In this document: one piece after another, positions 10,037-19,980 of the stretch | Layout: the number at the start of each line of letters is the position of its first letter | Numbering within the stretch: the first letter of the stretch is position 1 | Assembly: GCA_012934845.2 (NCBI GenBank) | Contig: WNNJ02003642.1 | Coordinates: 62,001 to 126,000 of the forward strand | From: Pomphorhynchus laevis | Taxonomy: Eukaryota > Acanthocephala > Palaeacanthocephala > Echinorhynchida > Pomphorhynchidae | Length of the DNA stretch: 64,000 bases | Reading direction: 5' to 3' | The notes under the pieces: model-generated | The model's database searches: none | The model's input: the letters and a program-made list of their open reading frames with translations, nothing else | What the model was told of the DNA's origin: nothing | Position numbers and translations under genes: made by a program

Positions 10037-10565
10037 CAATAATTATATCGATAAAATGAAACATTAAAAAAACATTCATCGCTACAAAGAATGTATAAAT
10101 CAATTAGATCAGATAACTTAGTCTACTTATTTTGTAATGTATATTAATTAAAAATAAGGAAAAATAATTAGAAATAATAAATAATTATAAAAGATTTTAT
10201 GCAATTTATATTTATATAACGATATAATTTATAATTAAAGTTTAAAACAAAGTCGATTTTTATAGATTAAGTAATAAATAATATACGATGTATTCGAATA
10301 AGGAATAAAAGTCATGAAGAAAAACTACTATATTATCAGATTTCGGCCCTTATTCATCGACCCAACATAGCTGCTAGGCTAAATACATGCTAATGACGTA
10401 TTTCCTCTGATAAAATTTGATTATCAAGTATCTTATTCTAATACAAAGTATATTGTTTATTATATATTCGTAAATATTTTTCGCTTAATAGTTTAAATTT
10501 ATTTTTAATAATATTTTGTTAATTTATATATACTATAAACTAAAAATATTTTTATAATATTTTGT
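10037..10565 (-). repeat. PLE 3'-tail derivative 1
   Basis: Starts with AGTCTACTTATTTT (compare the PLE end AGTCTACGTATTTAAT), passes through the hammerhead-like block (10325-10374) and ends in sequence matching the PLE tail and last codons (CGCTTAATAGTTTAAATTTA). The orientation equals the minus PLE copy. It is nearly identical over about 420 bp to 11955-12378. The flank at 10049-10100 (TCATCGCTACAAAGAATGTA) is repeated after the second copy at 12430-12470. Confidence 0.7.
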
Positions 10566-11147
10566 CGATGAATAATCCTACACTATAATAAAAAGAAATC
10601 ATCAAACTTTCGTGAAAATTAACAAAAAACTAGTCACATCAAGAATACAGTTTCAATATTTCTGGCTTTACTATACTTTTCTATACTTTACCTAGGTGAT
10701 TCTTGAGACTGCAATGAAGTTCAAGTTATGCTAGATTTTATACAATTGCGTTGGCTATCAGTAACGGTGTTCCAACCGTGTTGTAAAATCGAATACGTTA
10801 TTTTCAAAGTTTGTGCTAAAAGTTTCTGAATTGTATGATTAGCGCTTCATTTCTATCTTTTTTGAGAGATGTATACAGGACATTTTCCAACTAGCACGAT
10901 TACTGCCGCAATATTGAACAGCGTCGATTGCAATTCATGTTGCTTATACATCGAGCACGATAGATCGCAAACTAAATTTTTAAATTCATTTATGCTCAAA
11001 TAGACATTTTGTTCTTGTAAACTGTACATTTATATATGCATAAATTGTACAATATCAGATGAGCGGTGGGTCATTCGTTGGACTTGATCATATCGTAAAA
11101 AGAAAATAAAGAACAGTTTGAAATCAAGTTTTAATCGCCGCCTAGCC
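10566..11147. other. spacer between PLE-tail repeats
   Basis: Non-coding. Bases 10590-10660 share a block with 11625-11670 (CATCAAACTT, then TTCAATATTTCTG), so part of the spacer also belongs to the repeat family. The rest is unique in this window. Confidence 0.4.
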
Positions 11148-11600
11148 TAATAAGATAAGCTTACTTGAGCCTACGTATTTTATACTATATATAATTTAAA
11201 AATAAATATAAAAAATTATCTTTATTTATAATTATATAAGATTTTATACAATTTATATTCATATAACGATTAAATTTATTATTAAAATTTAAAAAAGTCA
11301 ATTATTATGAATTAACTAATAAATAAAATACGATGTATTTGAATGAGGAATAGAGCTCATCAGGAGGAACTGCTATGTTTTAGGATTCGATTTATAGTCC
11401 TCGGCCCAACATAGCAGCGTTTCCAAAACGCTGCTATATACGATCCAACGGCGTATTTCCTCTGACTAAATTTGATTTTCTAGTGTATCTTATTCTTTTA
11501 TTATTCCTTCAAAAAAATTCGCTTAATATTTAAAATTTATATTTAATAATATTTTTTGATTTATATATTTTAAATTTAATATTTTTATAATATTTTGTTG
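11148..11600 (-). repeat. PLE 3'-tail derivative 2
   Basis: Begins with GAGCCTACGTATTTTATA and carries the conserved block GAACTGCTATGTT with its partner AACATAGCAG (11370-11417). That forms a perfect 10-bp outer stem around an inner sequence different from the other copies. It ends in TAATATTTTTATAATATT. Same orientation as the minus PLE. Confidence 0.7.
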
Positions 11601-11624
11601 ATCTATACTTCTCATTTATAAATA

Positions 11625-11790
11625 GAAAACAAATCACCAAACTTGCTTGAAAGTTAGCAGAAAAAGATTCAATATTTCTGACAGAGGTTATTTCAACGGA
11701 ATTACCAAATCCACAGGTCAATAATAACTTGTCATTAGAATAAAACATATCAGATAACGGAGTCTGTGTATTTTATATTATTTATAAATA
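11625..11790. repeat. repeat module preceding PLE tails
   Basis: Shares TCTGACAGAGGTTAT, CCACAGGTCAATAATAACTT and GTCAGTAGAA-type sequence with 12830-12950 and 40358-40445. In the latter two cases it lies directly before a PLE terminus (GAGTCTACGTATTT). Here it runs into GGAGTCTGTGTATTTTATAT. It is a fixed companion of the PLE end rather than random flank. Confidence 0.6.
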
Positions 11791-11954
11791 AAACATAATG
11801 CTGAACAGAATTTAAATAATTAAATATTTAATTATTACAAAATATTTATAATAAATAATAATTAATAATTGTTAAATACAATTTATTAAATTTTATTTAT
11901 CCATCGTTATTTAGTTAATAAATATAAAAATGACGTTATTGTTAAATAAATAAA
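11791..11954. repeat. AT-rich repeat pair, copy A
   Basis: This segment (AATGCTGAACAGAATTTAAA to ATGACGTTATTGTTAAAT) is repeated with few changes at about 12515-12680. It contains TTTATCCATCGTTATTTAGT, also present in reverse complement near 520-540. Confidence 0.6.
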
Positions 11955-12470
11955 TGTATATTTATTAAAAATAAGGAAAAATAATTAGAAATAATAAATA
12001 ATTATATAAGATTTTATGCAATTTATATTTATATAACAATATAATTTATAATTAAAGTTTAAAATAAAAGTCGATTTTTATAAATTAAGTAATAAATAAT
12101 ATACGATGTATTCGAATAAGGAATAAAAGTCATGAAGAAAAACTACTATATTATCAGATTTCGGCCCTTATTCATCGACCCAACATAGCTGCTAGGCTAA
12201 ATACATGTTAATGACGTATTTCCTCTGATAAAATTTGATTATCAAGTATCTTATTCTAATACAAAGTATATTGTTTATTATATATTCGTAAATATTTTTC
12301 GCTTAATAGTTTAAATTTATTTTTAATAATATTTTGTTAATTTATATATACTATAAACTAAAAATATTTTTATAATATCGATATAATTAATGTAAGCACA
12401 ATAATTACATCGAGAAAATGAAACATTAAAAAATAAAACCTTCATCGCTACAAAGAATGTATAGATCGAG
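11955..12470 (-). repeat. PLE 3'-tail derivative 3
   Basis: Nearly identical to derivative 1 over about 420 bp, including the hammerhead-like block and all small peculiarities (one visible difference is CATGTTAATG versus CATGCTAATG). It is followed by the CATCGCTACAAAGAATG flank. The pair must be a recent duplication or have been homogenised. Confidence 0.7.
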
Positions 12471-12829
12471 ATATGACATAAAAAGATTTTTATAAATTTC
12501 ATATTATTTATAAATAAAAAATAATGCTAAACAAAATTTAGATAATTAAATATTTAATTATTACAAAATATTTATAATAAATAATAATTATTAATTAATT
12601 AAATACAATTTTAATAAATTTTATTTATCCATCGTTATTTAATGATAAATATAAAAATGACGTTATTGTTAAATTAATAAATTAATAATATTAGATTAAT
12701 TAATTCATATCTAATTAATTAAATTTTTAATAAATCCAAAATTTAATTAAATATAGTTAACATTGTATTTAATTTAAATTATGTATTGTACGATTACTTC
12801 GCTTTGTTAAATATACATTATATTTAGGG
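12471..12829. repeat. AT-rich repeat pair, copy B, and spacer
   Basis: Bases 12515-12680 are the second copy of 11791-11954. The remaining 150 bases are AT-only sequence without a recognisable feature. Confidence 0.5.
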
Positions 12830-13175
12830 ATTTCTGACAGAAGTTATATTACCGGGAAAACAAAGTTTATAGATCAATAATAACTTGTCAGTAGAACAAA
12901 TATAATCAGATAGCTGAGTCTACGTATTTTATACAAGATATAAATAAAAATAAAGATAAATAATATATAATTATATAAAATGTTACACAATATATATTTA
13001 TATATCGATAAAATCTATAATTAAAATTTTGAATATATGTCAATTCTGATTAATTGACTAATATATAATATACAATGTATTCTCATAAGGAATAATAAAT
13101 TATTTATTGATTAATAAGTAATATACGATGTATTTATAAGGAATAGAGGTAATCAGGGGGCAGATATGAATATTG
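12830..13175 (-). repeat. repeat module plus PLE 3'-tail derivative 4
   Basis: 12830-12915 is the TCTGACAGAAGTTAT module. From GCTGAGTCTACGTATTTTAT at about 12915 the PLE terminus begins. It runs through ATTGACTAATATATAATATA and a duplicated AATATACGATGTATT block, and ends at GAGGTAATCAGGGGG before the hammerhead-like core. Confidence 0.6.
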
Positions 13176-14761
13176 CTTAAACAATAATATCATGGAGTTT
13201 AGGCTTCGTAGAATATGAATACACAAGAAAATGCATTTTTACAGACCAGTTTAAAGTATTTATTGATAATGAAACTAACGTTTATAAAATGTGACATCTA
13301 AATATGAATCTTAGACCCAATGCAATTTGCACAATAATATCAGATTAAGCCAAATCAAAAAAGGCTATGATACATCATTGCATTCAGATGTAAAAGTTGC
13401 TCACTATTTTATGTATGACAAACGTTAAGAGCCTTTAATATAAGAGCAAAATAACATAAAACATCGATTAAGAATGTTCTATCAAACCAATCCATATTAA
13501 ACTGCTCAGCGTCACAACATGTCATAAAAATACAATCATATTCAAGATGTATCCTCCATAATAACTTTAAAAGTTGATGATAATAAAAGGAAAAAGGAAA
13601 ATAATCGAAGCAATTTATATTCGCCTCAATTAGGATATGATAATTTCAGGAAATAAAGCAGACCTGGTTCTGAAATTAAATCCTCGAATGATAGCTGGAC
13701 AATTTTTACTACCAACCTAATACTTAAATAGATAGCGACTAATGTGTACCATTGACTATATTTCACCACTTTTAATTGTTTGATATTTTCAGATTGCATA
13801 ATCCCAGATATTGGTGTGACCAAGTGACCCCGAAATATTGGATCAAAATTGTAGAATAAATAATAATGTCGCTTCGCCTTTTTTAATTTAATATTTTTCT
13901 AATAATCAAGATATATGTCAAATTAATGCAACTTTCTTAAAAACTCTGTGATGGTCTACTTGCTGAATATCACTCTACCCATTAACCCTATTTACAATAT
14001 TCTAGAAACAAGCTACAACTTAAGCTAAAATTCTTTGCCTTATTATATTTGCTAATTATATATTATATTGTCAAAATTGTACATTTAAATTTTTTATTTA
14101 ATTATCAACGTTTAGAAGTAGATTGCTAATTTTTTGTGATCATCTTTTAACTTTAATAAAGAACAATATTCATCACATATGGTATATTGGCACAAATCAT
14201 TTAATTAGCTAAATCGAAACATATAAAACTTGCATGTTTTAAAGGAAAGCCTAAACAAAATATAATTACACATTAGGAAGTGGAAAACGTTTGATAATAC
14301 ACTTTGTGTTAGATTATATGATAATGCTCTAGATAGTAAAATTACTTGAATAAAGATACATTATTATTTAGTAATGGCCGTAGAGCGGTGGTTGGCTGGA
14401 GGAACAGGGGTAAAGCTCATTACAAATCAGGTTATACTGGAGTCATTTTATCTTGATTCTGAACGAGGTAACATAATAAATACAAATAATACGTGTGTGG
14501 AAGATCAGATGATAGATATAAAACAATATAACTGCGTTATGTTTCTTTATTTATGAACGTTTATAAAATTGGATATGTCCGTTTGACGGACACATTTTTT
14601 GAGATAAAGAATGATAATTATATTTATTAATAGAATTAAAACATACATGCAATTTCTTTAAAAAAACAGTCATGTTAGCCACACTATGGAAAATATAATG
14701 TTTAACAAAATTGATCAATTTTTGATAATTATGCAAGCATTATTTGTTATACATAATTGCT
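13176..14761. other. AT-rich intergenic sequence
   Basis: No supported gene. The short frames present (for example 13626-13823 and 14374-14556) have no recognisable domain, no good codon pattern and no splice context, so I do not call them. No repeat shared with the rest of the window is seen. Confidence 0.4.
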
Positions 14762-15073
14762 TCAAAATTTTTTCTTAACATCCTCGTAGGATGGAGGAGC
14801 CTCTCTATTAGCTGGTAGTATTTCCGTTTGATTAATAGGGCTTATGCTAGCTGGACGTGAATTTATAATTTCGTCGTAGATTAAGCACTGCTGATTTCGA
14901 TCATTTCTGGTTGTGTCTTTGAGCAATTGCTCTTGCGACTCTATTTTCTCGATGTTTGTTTGATGTGCAGCTGAGCAAGATGCTACACCATGACCTACAA
15001 ACTTAAAATTAGATCTGTTCGACATCATCCTATCTGCTATCTCATCTATTGATTGTAACAGAAGTTGCTTCAT
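14762..15073 (-). CDS. possible last exon of a host gene, PPxY motif
   Basis: A minus-strand frame of 103 codons. It begins inside or just after a likely splice acceptor: upstream on the minus strand lies CTAATTTATTAAG followed by AAGTACATCAATACAA and the ATG. It includes DEIADRMMSNRSNFKFVGHG, a stretch rich in Gln, Asn and Glu, and a C-terminal REAPPSYEDVKKKF. PPSY is a PPxY motif, the usual ligand of WW domains in membrane-trafficking and ubiquitin-ligase adaptors. Codon use is more balanced than in neighbouring AT-rich noise, which supports a real exon. I do not recognise the gene, see no membrane segment, and no canonical AATAAA follows closely. It could also be a chance frame or an uncharacterised mobile-element ORF. 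Confidence 0.4.
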   Translation of the reverse strand: MKQLLLQSIDEIADRMMSNRSNFKFVGHGVASCSAAHQTNIEKIESQEQLLKDTTRNDRNQQCLIYDEIINSRPASISPINQTEILPANREAPPSYEDVKKKF

Positions 15074-15394
15074 TTGTATTGATGTACTTCTTAATAAATT
15101 AGTTACGATAAATTAAATATCAAAATGATAAATTAAGTAATTTTTGAACAATTGTAGATAATTGTATAACATAAAGGTTTCCTTATATATATTTGCTGTA
15201 TTATATTCCGGAGCTTGTATCATATAATAAAAATACCGTAATTGCCTATAATTTTAACAGGTAAAATCATCTTATAATAAAATAAATTTACTTTTTGATT
15301 TTGAAATCGTTATAAATGAAATATTAAATAAGTCCTAAATATTATATATTCGTGAATATTATAAATATGTGTTTTAATGGATCAATGGCTAAAT
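15074..15394. other. AT-rich non-coding stretch
   Basis: No feature is recognised. If the frame at 14762-15073 is a terminal exon, this would be its upstream intron. Confidence 0.3.
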
Positions 15395-15865
15395 AGATTA
15401 CATCAAATCAGCTAACTGGGTCTACATATATAATATTAGATATAAATTAAAAGTTAAATAATAAATAATTATATAAGATTTATACAATTAATATTTATAT
15501 AATGATAAAATTTAAAATTAAAATCAAAGTTTATGAATTAACTAATAAATAGCAGACGATGTAGTAAGAAATGTATAAATAATAAAAGATAAGATTTTAG
15601 TAAAATTATCGTATTATCTTAAATAGATAAAAATAATCACAGAATAATGTAAGGATTATTAATCCTTAATATTCCTTATTAAATAATAAGTAATATTAAT
15701 TAATATTCCTTATTCATCGTATATAATATTAGATATAAATTAAAAGTTAAATAATAAATAATTATATAATACTTTATACAATTAATATTTATATAATGAT
15801 AAAATTTAAAATTAAAATCAAAGTTTATGAATTGACTAATAAATAACAAACGATGTATTTTTATA
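15395..15865 (-). repeat. PLE 3'-tail derivative 5, tandem pair
   Basis: Two copies of the outer PLE tail: 15400-15560 (starting CAGCTAACTGGGTCTACATA) and 15720-15860. Both run to GACTAATAAATA-CA-ACGATGTA. They share ATAATATTAGATATAAATTA and AATTATATAA. Between them lies a patch of small palindromes around 15640-15720 (AAGGATTATTAATCCTT). Confidence 0.65.
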
Positions 15866-16109
15866 TTTATTTATCCGATTTTTATATTTATACTTTGAAC
15901 GCCACTAAAATAACTTTCGTCATTCTCTTTGTTTGTCTAAGAGAGAACATGTGAATTATGCTTTCGACAGAAAGTATAATAAGAAAGTTTTTTATACTAA
16001 CTCTTGGAGAATTTTATAACGAAAAATTTATATAATAATAAAAATATTATATTTTTAAATATTATGGAAAATTACATCAAAAAATTTCTAAATTTGGATA
16101 ACTATAATA

Positions 16110-16345
16110 AAATAGTAGTAAAAACAAAATAATTTATTAAAAAATTAAACAATAAATAGTTAAAAATAATTTAATAATTTTTATATAAGATTTTAAAAAT
16201 TTATATCAAGTTAAAATAAAAAATTGAAATTTAAAAAAAAGTTAAAGTTTATGAATTGACTAATAAATAACAGACGATGTATAAGAATAAGGATTTGAGG
16301 TAATCAAGAGGAACTGCTATGTTATCAGATTTCGAAAACAAAATA
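16110..16345 (-). repeat. PLE 3'-tail derivative 6
   Basis: Runs from ATAGTTAAAAATAATTTAAT through ATATCAAGTTAAAATAAAAA and ACTAATAAATAACAGACGAT to GAGGAACTGCTATGTTATCA. The last part is the first stem of the hammerhead-like block. The second half of that block is missing. Confidence 0.65.
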
Positions 16346-16391
16346 AACATTTTGAAATATAAGAGATTAATCTTATCAGCTTAAGATTAAT

Positions 16392-16421
16392 ATCAGATAT
16401 AAGATTAATCTTATATCTGAT
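16392..16421. repeat. perfect 30-bp palindrome
   Basis: ATCAGATATAAGATT is followed immediately by its exact reverse complement, with no loop. Related partial copies of TTAAGATTAAT lie just upstream (16362-16391). Confidence 0.8.
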
Positions 16422-17040
16422 TAATCCTATAAATATTATGGAAAATTACATCAAAAAAATTCTAAATTTGGATAACTTTAGGTTTCGACTTGTCGTAAAA
16501 AATACTACTTGTTTTTCATAATTAAAAAAAGGGAATTAATTAAAAATATATTTTAATTAAAATTAATTAAAATATTATTCAAATAAGAGTAATATTAGTA
16601 ATAAGCATAATACAATATAAAATTCCCTTAAACTGCAGATTTATGTTTTCATAAATAATTAAAGATAAATTATAAATATTAAAAATATTTGGAAGAAATT
16701 AAAAATATTTACATTATAGTTAATATGTCTTTGATGAGACCAGCAATCCGCATGTGTATGCTACATAGTAAATTAGCAAATGTGCTTTAAAGTTCGACCT
16801 TTATTAATTTGTTTCAACTATGACTAATATCTCTTATCATGTAATATTAATTATGAAACATACGGGTTACAAGTAATTTTGCTTATCAAAGTGGTTTTAG
16901 GATTAAATAGAGTAAAGAATATATTAACACGTGATCATTGTAAATGTAATAATAATAAGAATTTATTAATACGAACATAAATCAGTCAAACATAAATAAG
17001 TTTATCTTCTTCATTAATCTTCAAACTGCTTATCTTCGGA
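16422..17040. other. AT-rich non-coding stretch
   Basis: Bases 16435-16480 repeat 16062-16100 (AATTACATCAAAAAATTTCT and TAAATTTGGATAACT). Otherwise nothing is recognised. Confidence 0.4.
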
Positions 17041-18000
17041 CTGCTATGGTCTTCCATTCCATTTACGGCGTCAAATCCATGGGGATCTGAGCCCATCCCC
17101 AACCAGTGCAACAGGCAGCCTTGCGACTGAACCATCAGGGGTCTTTCAACCCCGTAGAATCCAGTAGGTGGGGACTATGCTAAGTAAACGTGAGACGAGG
17201 AGCTTGAGAGATCTTAGTCTTTGTTCTGGGGGACGTCCTCTTGAAAAGAAGACTAATCCCGAGATCGCCCAAGTACCTCAGAGGGGCACTTGGGTTTTCT
17301 CGTTTAATTACAGATGTTGGGCCTTTTTCAAGGACCATCTAGCTTTCTTCAGGATACGTTAAAGTCAATCCAGGTTAGTTTTCGCTGACCACTTCACCGT
17401 AATAGTGAACCTCAGGTATTTTACTCGATTTGTGAAGGTAGGGAGTGGCTGATTAGTAAGGATGAAAGATAGAGCTAAGAGTGCTAATCTCTTGAGTTTT
17501 TTCCTTTTCGCAGGGGCGCCATGAAAGACAACCACCTGCAATTTGGAGGGGTTTAAAACAAGGTTGGATATGTGCAGCTGATCTTTTAATCTTGTAAAGA
17601 AACGGCAGATGTAAGAGACTACATCTTTGCACCTGCGTCCAGAGAACAGGGCTGTGGTATCATCCGCATATACCACAAGATGTTGATCGCGTTTGAATTT
17701 TTTGTAGAGTTAATTGGAGGCAGCAAGATATAAGATTAGAGAAAGTGGGGAACCTTGAAGCATACCCATAATAGGGTAGAACTGCCGTGCATCAGGGTCT
17801 TCTTCATAGAAGAATCGCTTGGTGTACAGCAATATTTCCACCCTGTTAACAATTATCGCAGTCAACCCGAGGGACCTGAGAGAATTGATAACGAAAGGGA
17901 TATAAATGCGGTCAAAAGCAGCCGAAAAGTCAAGAAAGACAGCCACAGCAAGCTTATGACTGTTATCTTGACAAAACTGTTGCACTTCACCTACAGTCAT
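17041..18000 (-). mobile_element. I/Jockey-like LINE, 5'-truncated
   Basis: Minus strand, the 3' third of the LINE family seen whole at 58.5-62.2 kb. The RT core is readable: LAVAVFLDFSAAFDRI (17710-18000, first catalytic Asp), QGSPLSLILYLAAS, then MVYADDTTALFSGRRC (17365-17676, the YADD pair) and LVLNPSKLQVVVFHG. The frame changes between these blocks. Bases 17041-17360 are the C-terminal and 3' UTR region and match 58530-58830 closely. The element is cut at 18000, where a minisatellite and an LTR relic begin. Inactive. Confidence 0.85.
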
Positions 18001-18078
18001 AAGAGAGTATCGATACGGAGAGTATCGATACTCTAAGAGAGTATCGATACGGAGAGTATCGATACAGCAACGGAGAGT
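18001..18078. repeat. minisatellite of GGAGAGTATCGATAC units
   Basis: Five copies of a 15-base unit, separated by TCTA or AGCAAC. Each contains GTATCGATAC, a perfect 10-base palindrome. The last unit is the start of the duplicated LTR relic and recurs once at its second copy (about 19008-19023). Confidence 0.8.
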
Positions 18079-19980
18079 ATCGATACGCGCTGTGTAGCGT
18101 CTTTTTAGGTCGTAAATGAGTAATCATAGAATTAGGAACTTGGTAAGTTGTGTTGCTTTCCGTACGATTTAGTTTCACACGATCAACTAAGTTCAAGATA
18201 CATTAACGAGATCAGCGTTACCAATTAAACACAATGCGCCGATCGAAACGTATAACGTATTTCCAATGTAGGAAAGTTAGTTATTTTGATCGAAATTGTT
18301 ATGAAGAGTAGGGAAACGGGAAAGATGATACGATTATGTCGGGGATGTCTCGTCGTCCCAATGACTTCTCGACTTTCAACAATTCCAATTTCAGTTGAGT
18401 GCAGAAGCGGGTCTGCACTTATCGACATTGGCTACATAACACAGATCGTCAATAGAGCCTTCGTAGATTCCTGTTGTAAACGGAATGCTAATATTTCAGA
18501 CTTTCATTTTAGGATGATTCATTGCACAATCGACAAATATTCGCGATTAAGCATATGACAAAAATATCGTGGTTAATTTTGTAGTTAGTTATCAGCTATT
18601 AAGCGGAATTGATCTCATTCTTGGAATCGATGATATATCACAACTTTGTGATGTTGCGATTCGTAATGGTAAAATTTGTTTTCTTTACACAATAACAGAG
18701 ATGGCAAAGACGCAAAAGTAAGTGAAATTTCTATAACTGCCAAAACACATGAACTTACACGAGTGCCTAAACCATGGCTGATGATATATTTAGTAAGCTC
18801 TACATCCGCGTAGATGATAAATAAATTACACTCACGTCATCTGTTTTGGGGTGGATTTGACCCCAAGCTTTGAAAAAATGTTAAGAAAAGATGTTCAACA
18901 TGATGAAATGGAGCAATGTTTAAATCAATGCATTCCATTTAGGAATGCATTGATGCGGTTCCTATTCGATTATCGACAGACATTCTTGGAGTCGTCAACA
19001 ACAGCAACGGAGAGTATCGATACGCGCTGTGTAGCGTCTTTTTAGGTCGTAAATGAGTAATCATAGAATTAGGAACTTGGTAAGTTGTGTTGCTTTCCGT
19101 ACGATTTAGTTTCACACGATCACAAGTTAAGATCATTAACGAGATCGCGTTACCAATTAAACACAATGCGCCGATCGAAACGTATAACGTATTTCCAATG
19201 TAGGAAAGTTAGTTATTTTGATCGAAATTGTTATGAAGAGTAGGGAAACGGGAAAGATGATACGATTATGTCGGGGATGTCTCGTCGTCCCAATGACTTC
19301 TCGACTTTCAAATTCCAATTTCGTTGAGTCGAAGCGGGTTGCACTTATCGCATTGGCACATAACACAGATGCAATAGAGCCTTCGTAATTCCTGTTGTAA
19401 ACGGAATGCTAATATTTCAGCTTTCATTTTAGAGATTCATTGCACAATCGACAAATATTCGCGATTAAGCATATGACAAAAATATCGTGGTTAATTTTGT
19501 AGTTAGTTATCAGCTATTAAGCGGAATTGATCTCATTCTTGGAATCGATGATATATCACAACTTTGTGATGTTGCGATTCGTAATGGTAAAATTTGTTTT
19601 CTTTACACAATAACAGAGATGGCAAAGACGCAAAAGTAAGTGAAATTTCTATAACTGCCAAAACACATGAACTTACACGAGTGCCTAAACCATGGCTGAT
19701 GATATATTTAGTAAGCTCTACATCCGCGTAGATGATAAATAAATTACACTCACGTCATCTGTTTTGGGGTGGATTTGACCCCAAGCTTTGAAAAAATGTT
19801 AAGAAAAGATGTTCAACATGATGAAATGGAGCAATGTTTAAATCAATGCATTCCATTTAGGAATGCATTGATGCGGTTCCTATTCGATTATCGACAGACA
19901 TTCTTGGAGTCGTCAACAATCATAAACACGTCGCAATTGACACGACACATTATCGTCGACGACTTTATCTCACCCTGGTA
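18064..19980 (+). mobile_element. Gypsy-like LTR element relic, tandemly duplicated fragment
   Basis: A fossil. Two direct copies of one segment stand head to tail: 18064-19000 (937 bp) and 19001-19918 (918 bp). Each covers, in order, a gag zinc-knuckle-like segment, an aspartic-protease-like region and the linker leading to the reverse transcriptase. The second copy runs on slightly further into the linker (to 19980). No long terminal repeats, RT core or integrase are recognised. The reading frame is broken many times, so it is non-functional. The family (Ty3/Gypsy-like) is inferred from the order and spacing of these parts. The two copies are very similar, so the duplication is much younger than the original insertion. 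Confidence 0.6.

Noticed and set aside
14374-14556. plus frame of 60 codons starting MAVERWLAGGTG
   Set aside because: No domain, no splice support on either side, and the downstream half is AT-biased noise.
17168-18558. plus-strand frames over the I/Jockey-like LINE and minus frames over the LTR fossil
   Set aside because: Shadows of the elements on the other strand; no independent motifs.
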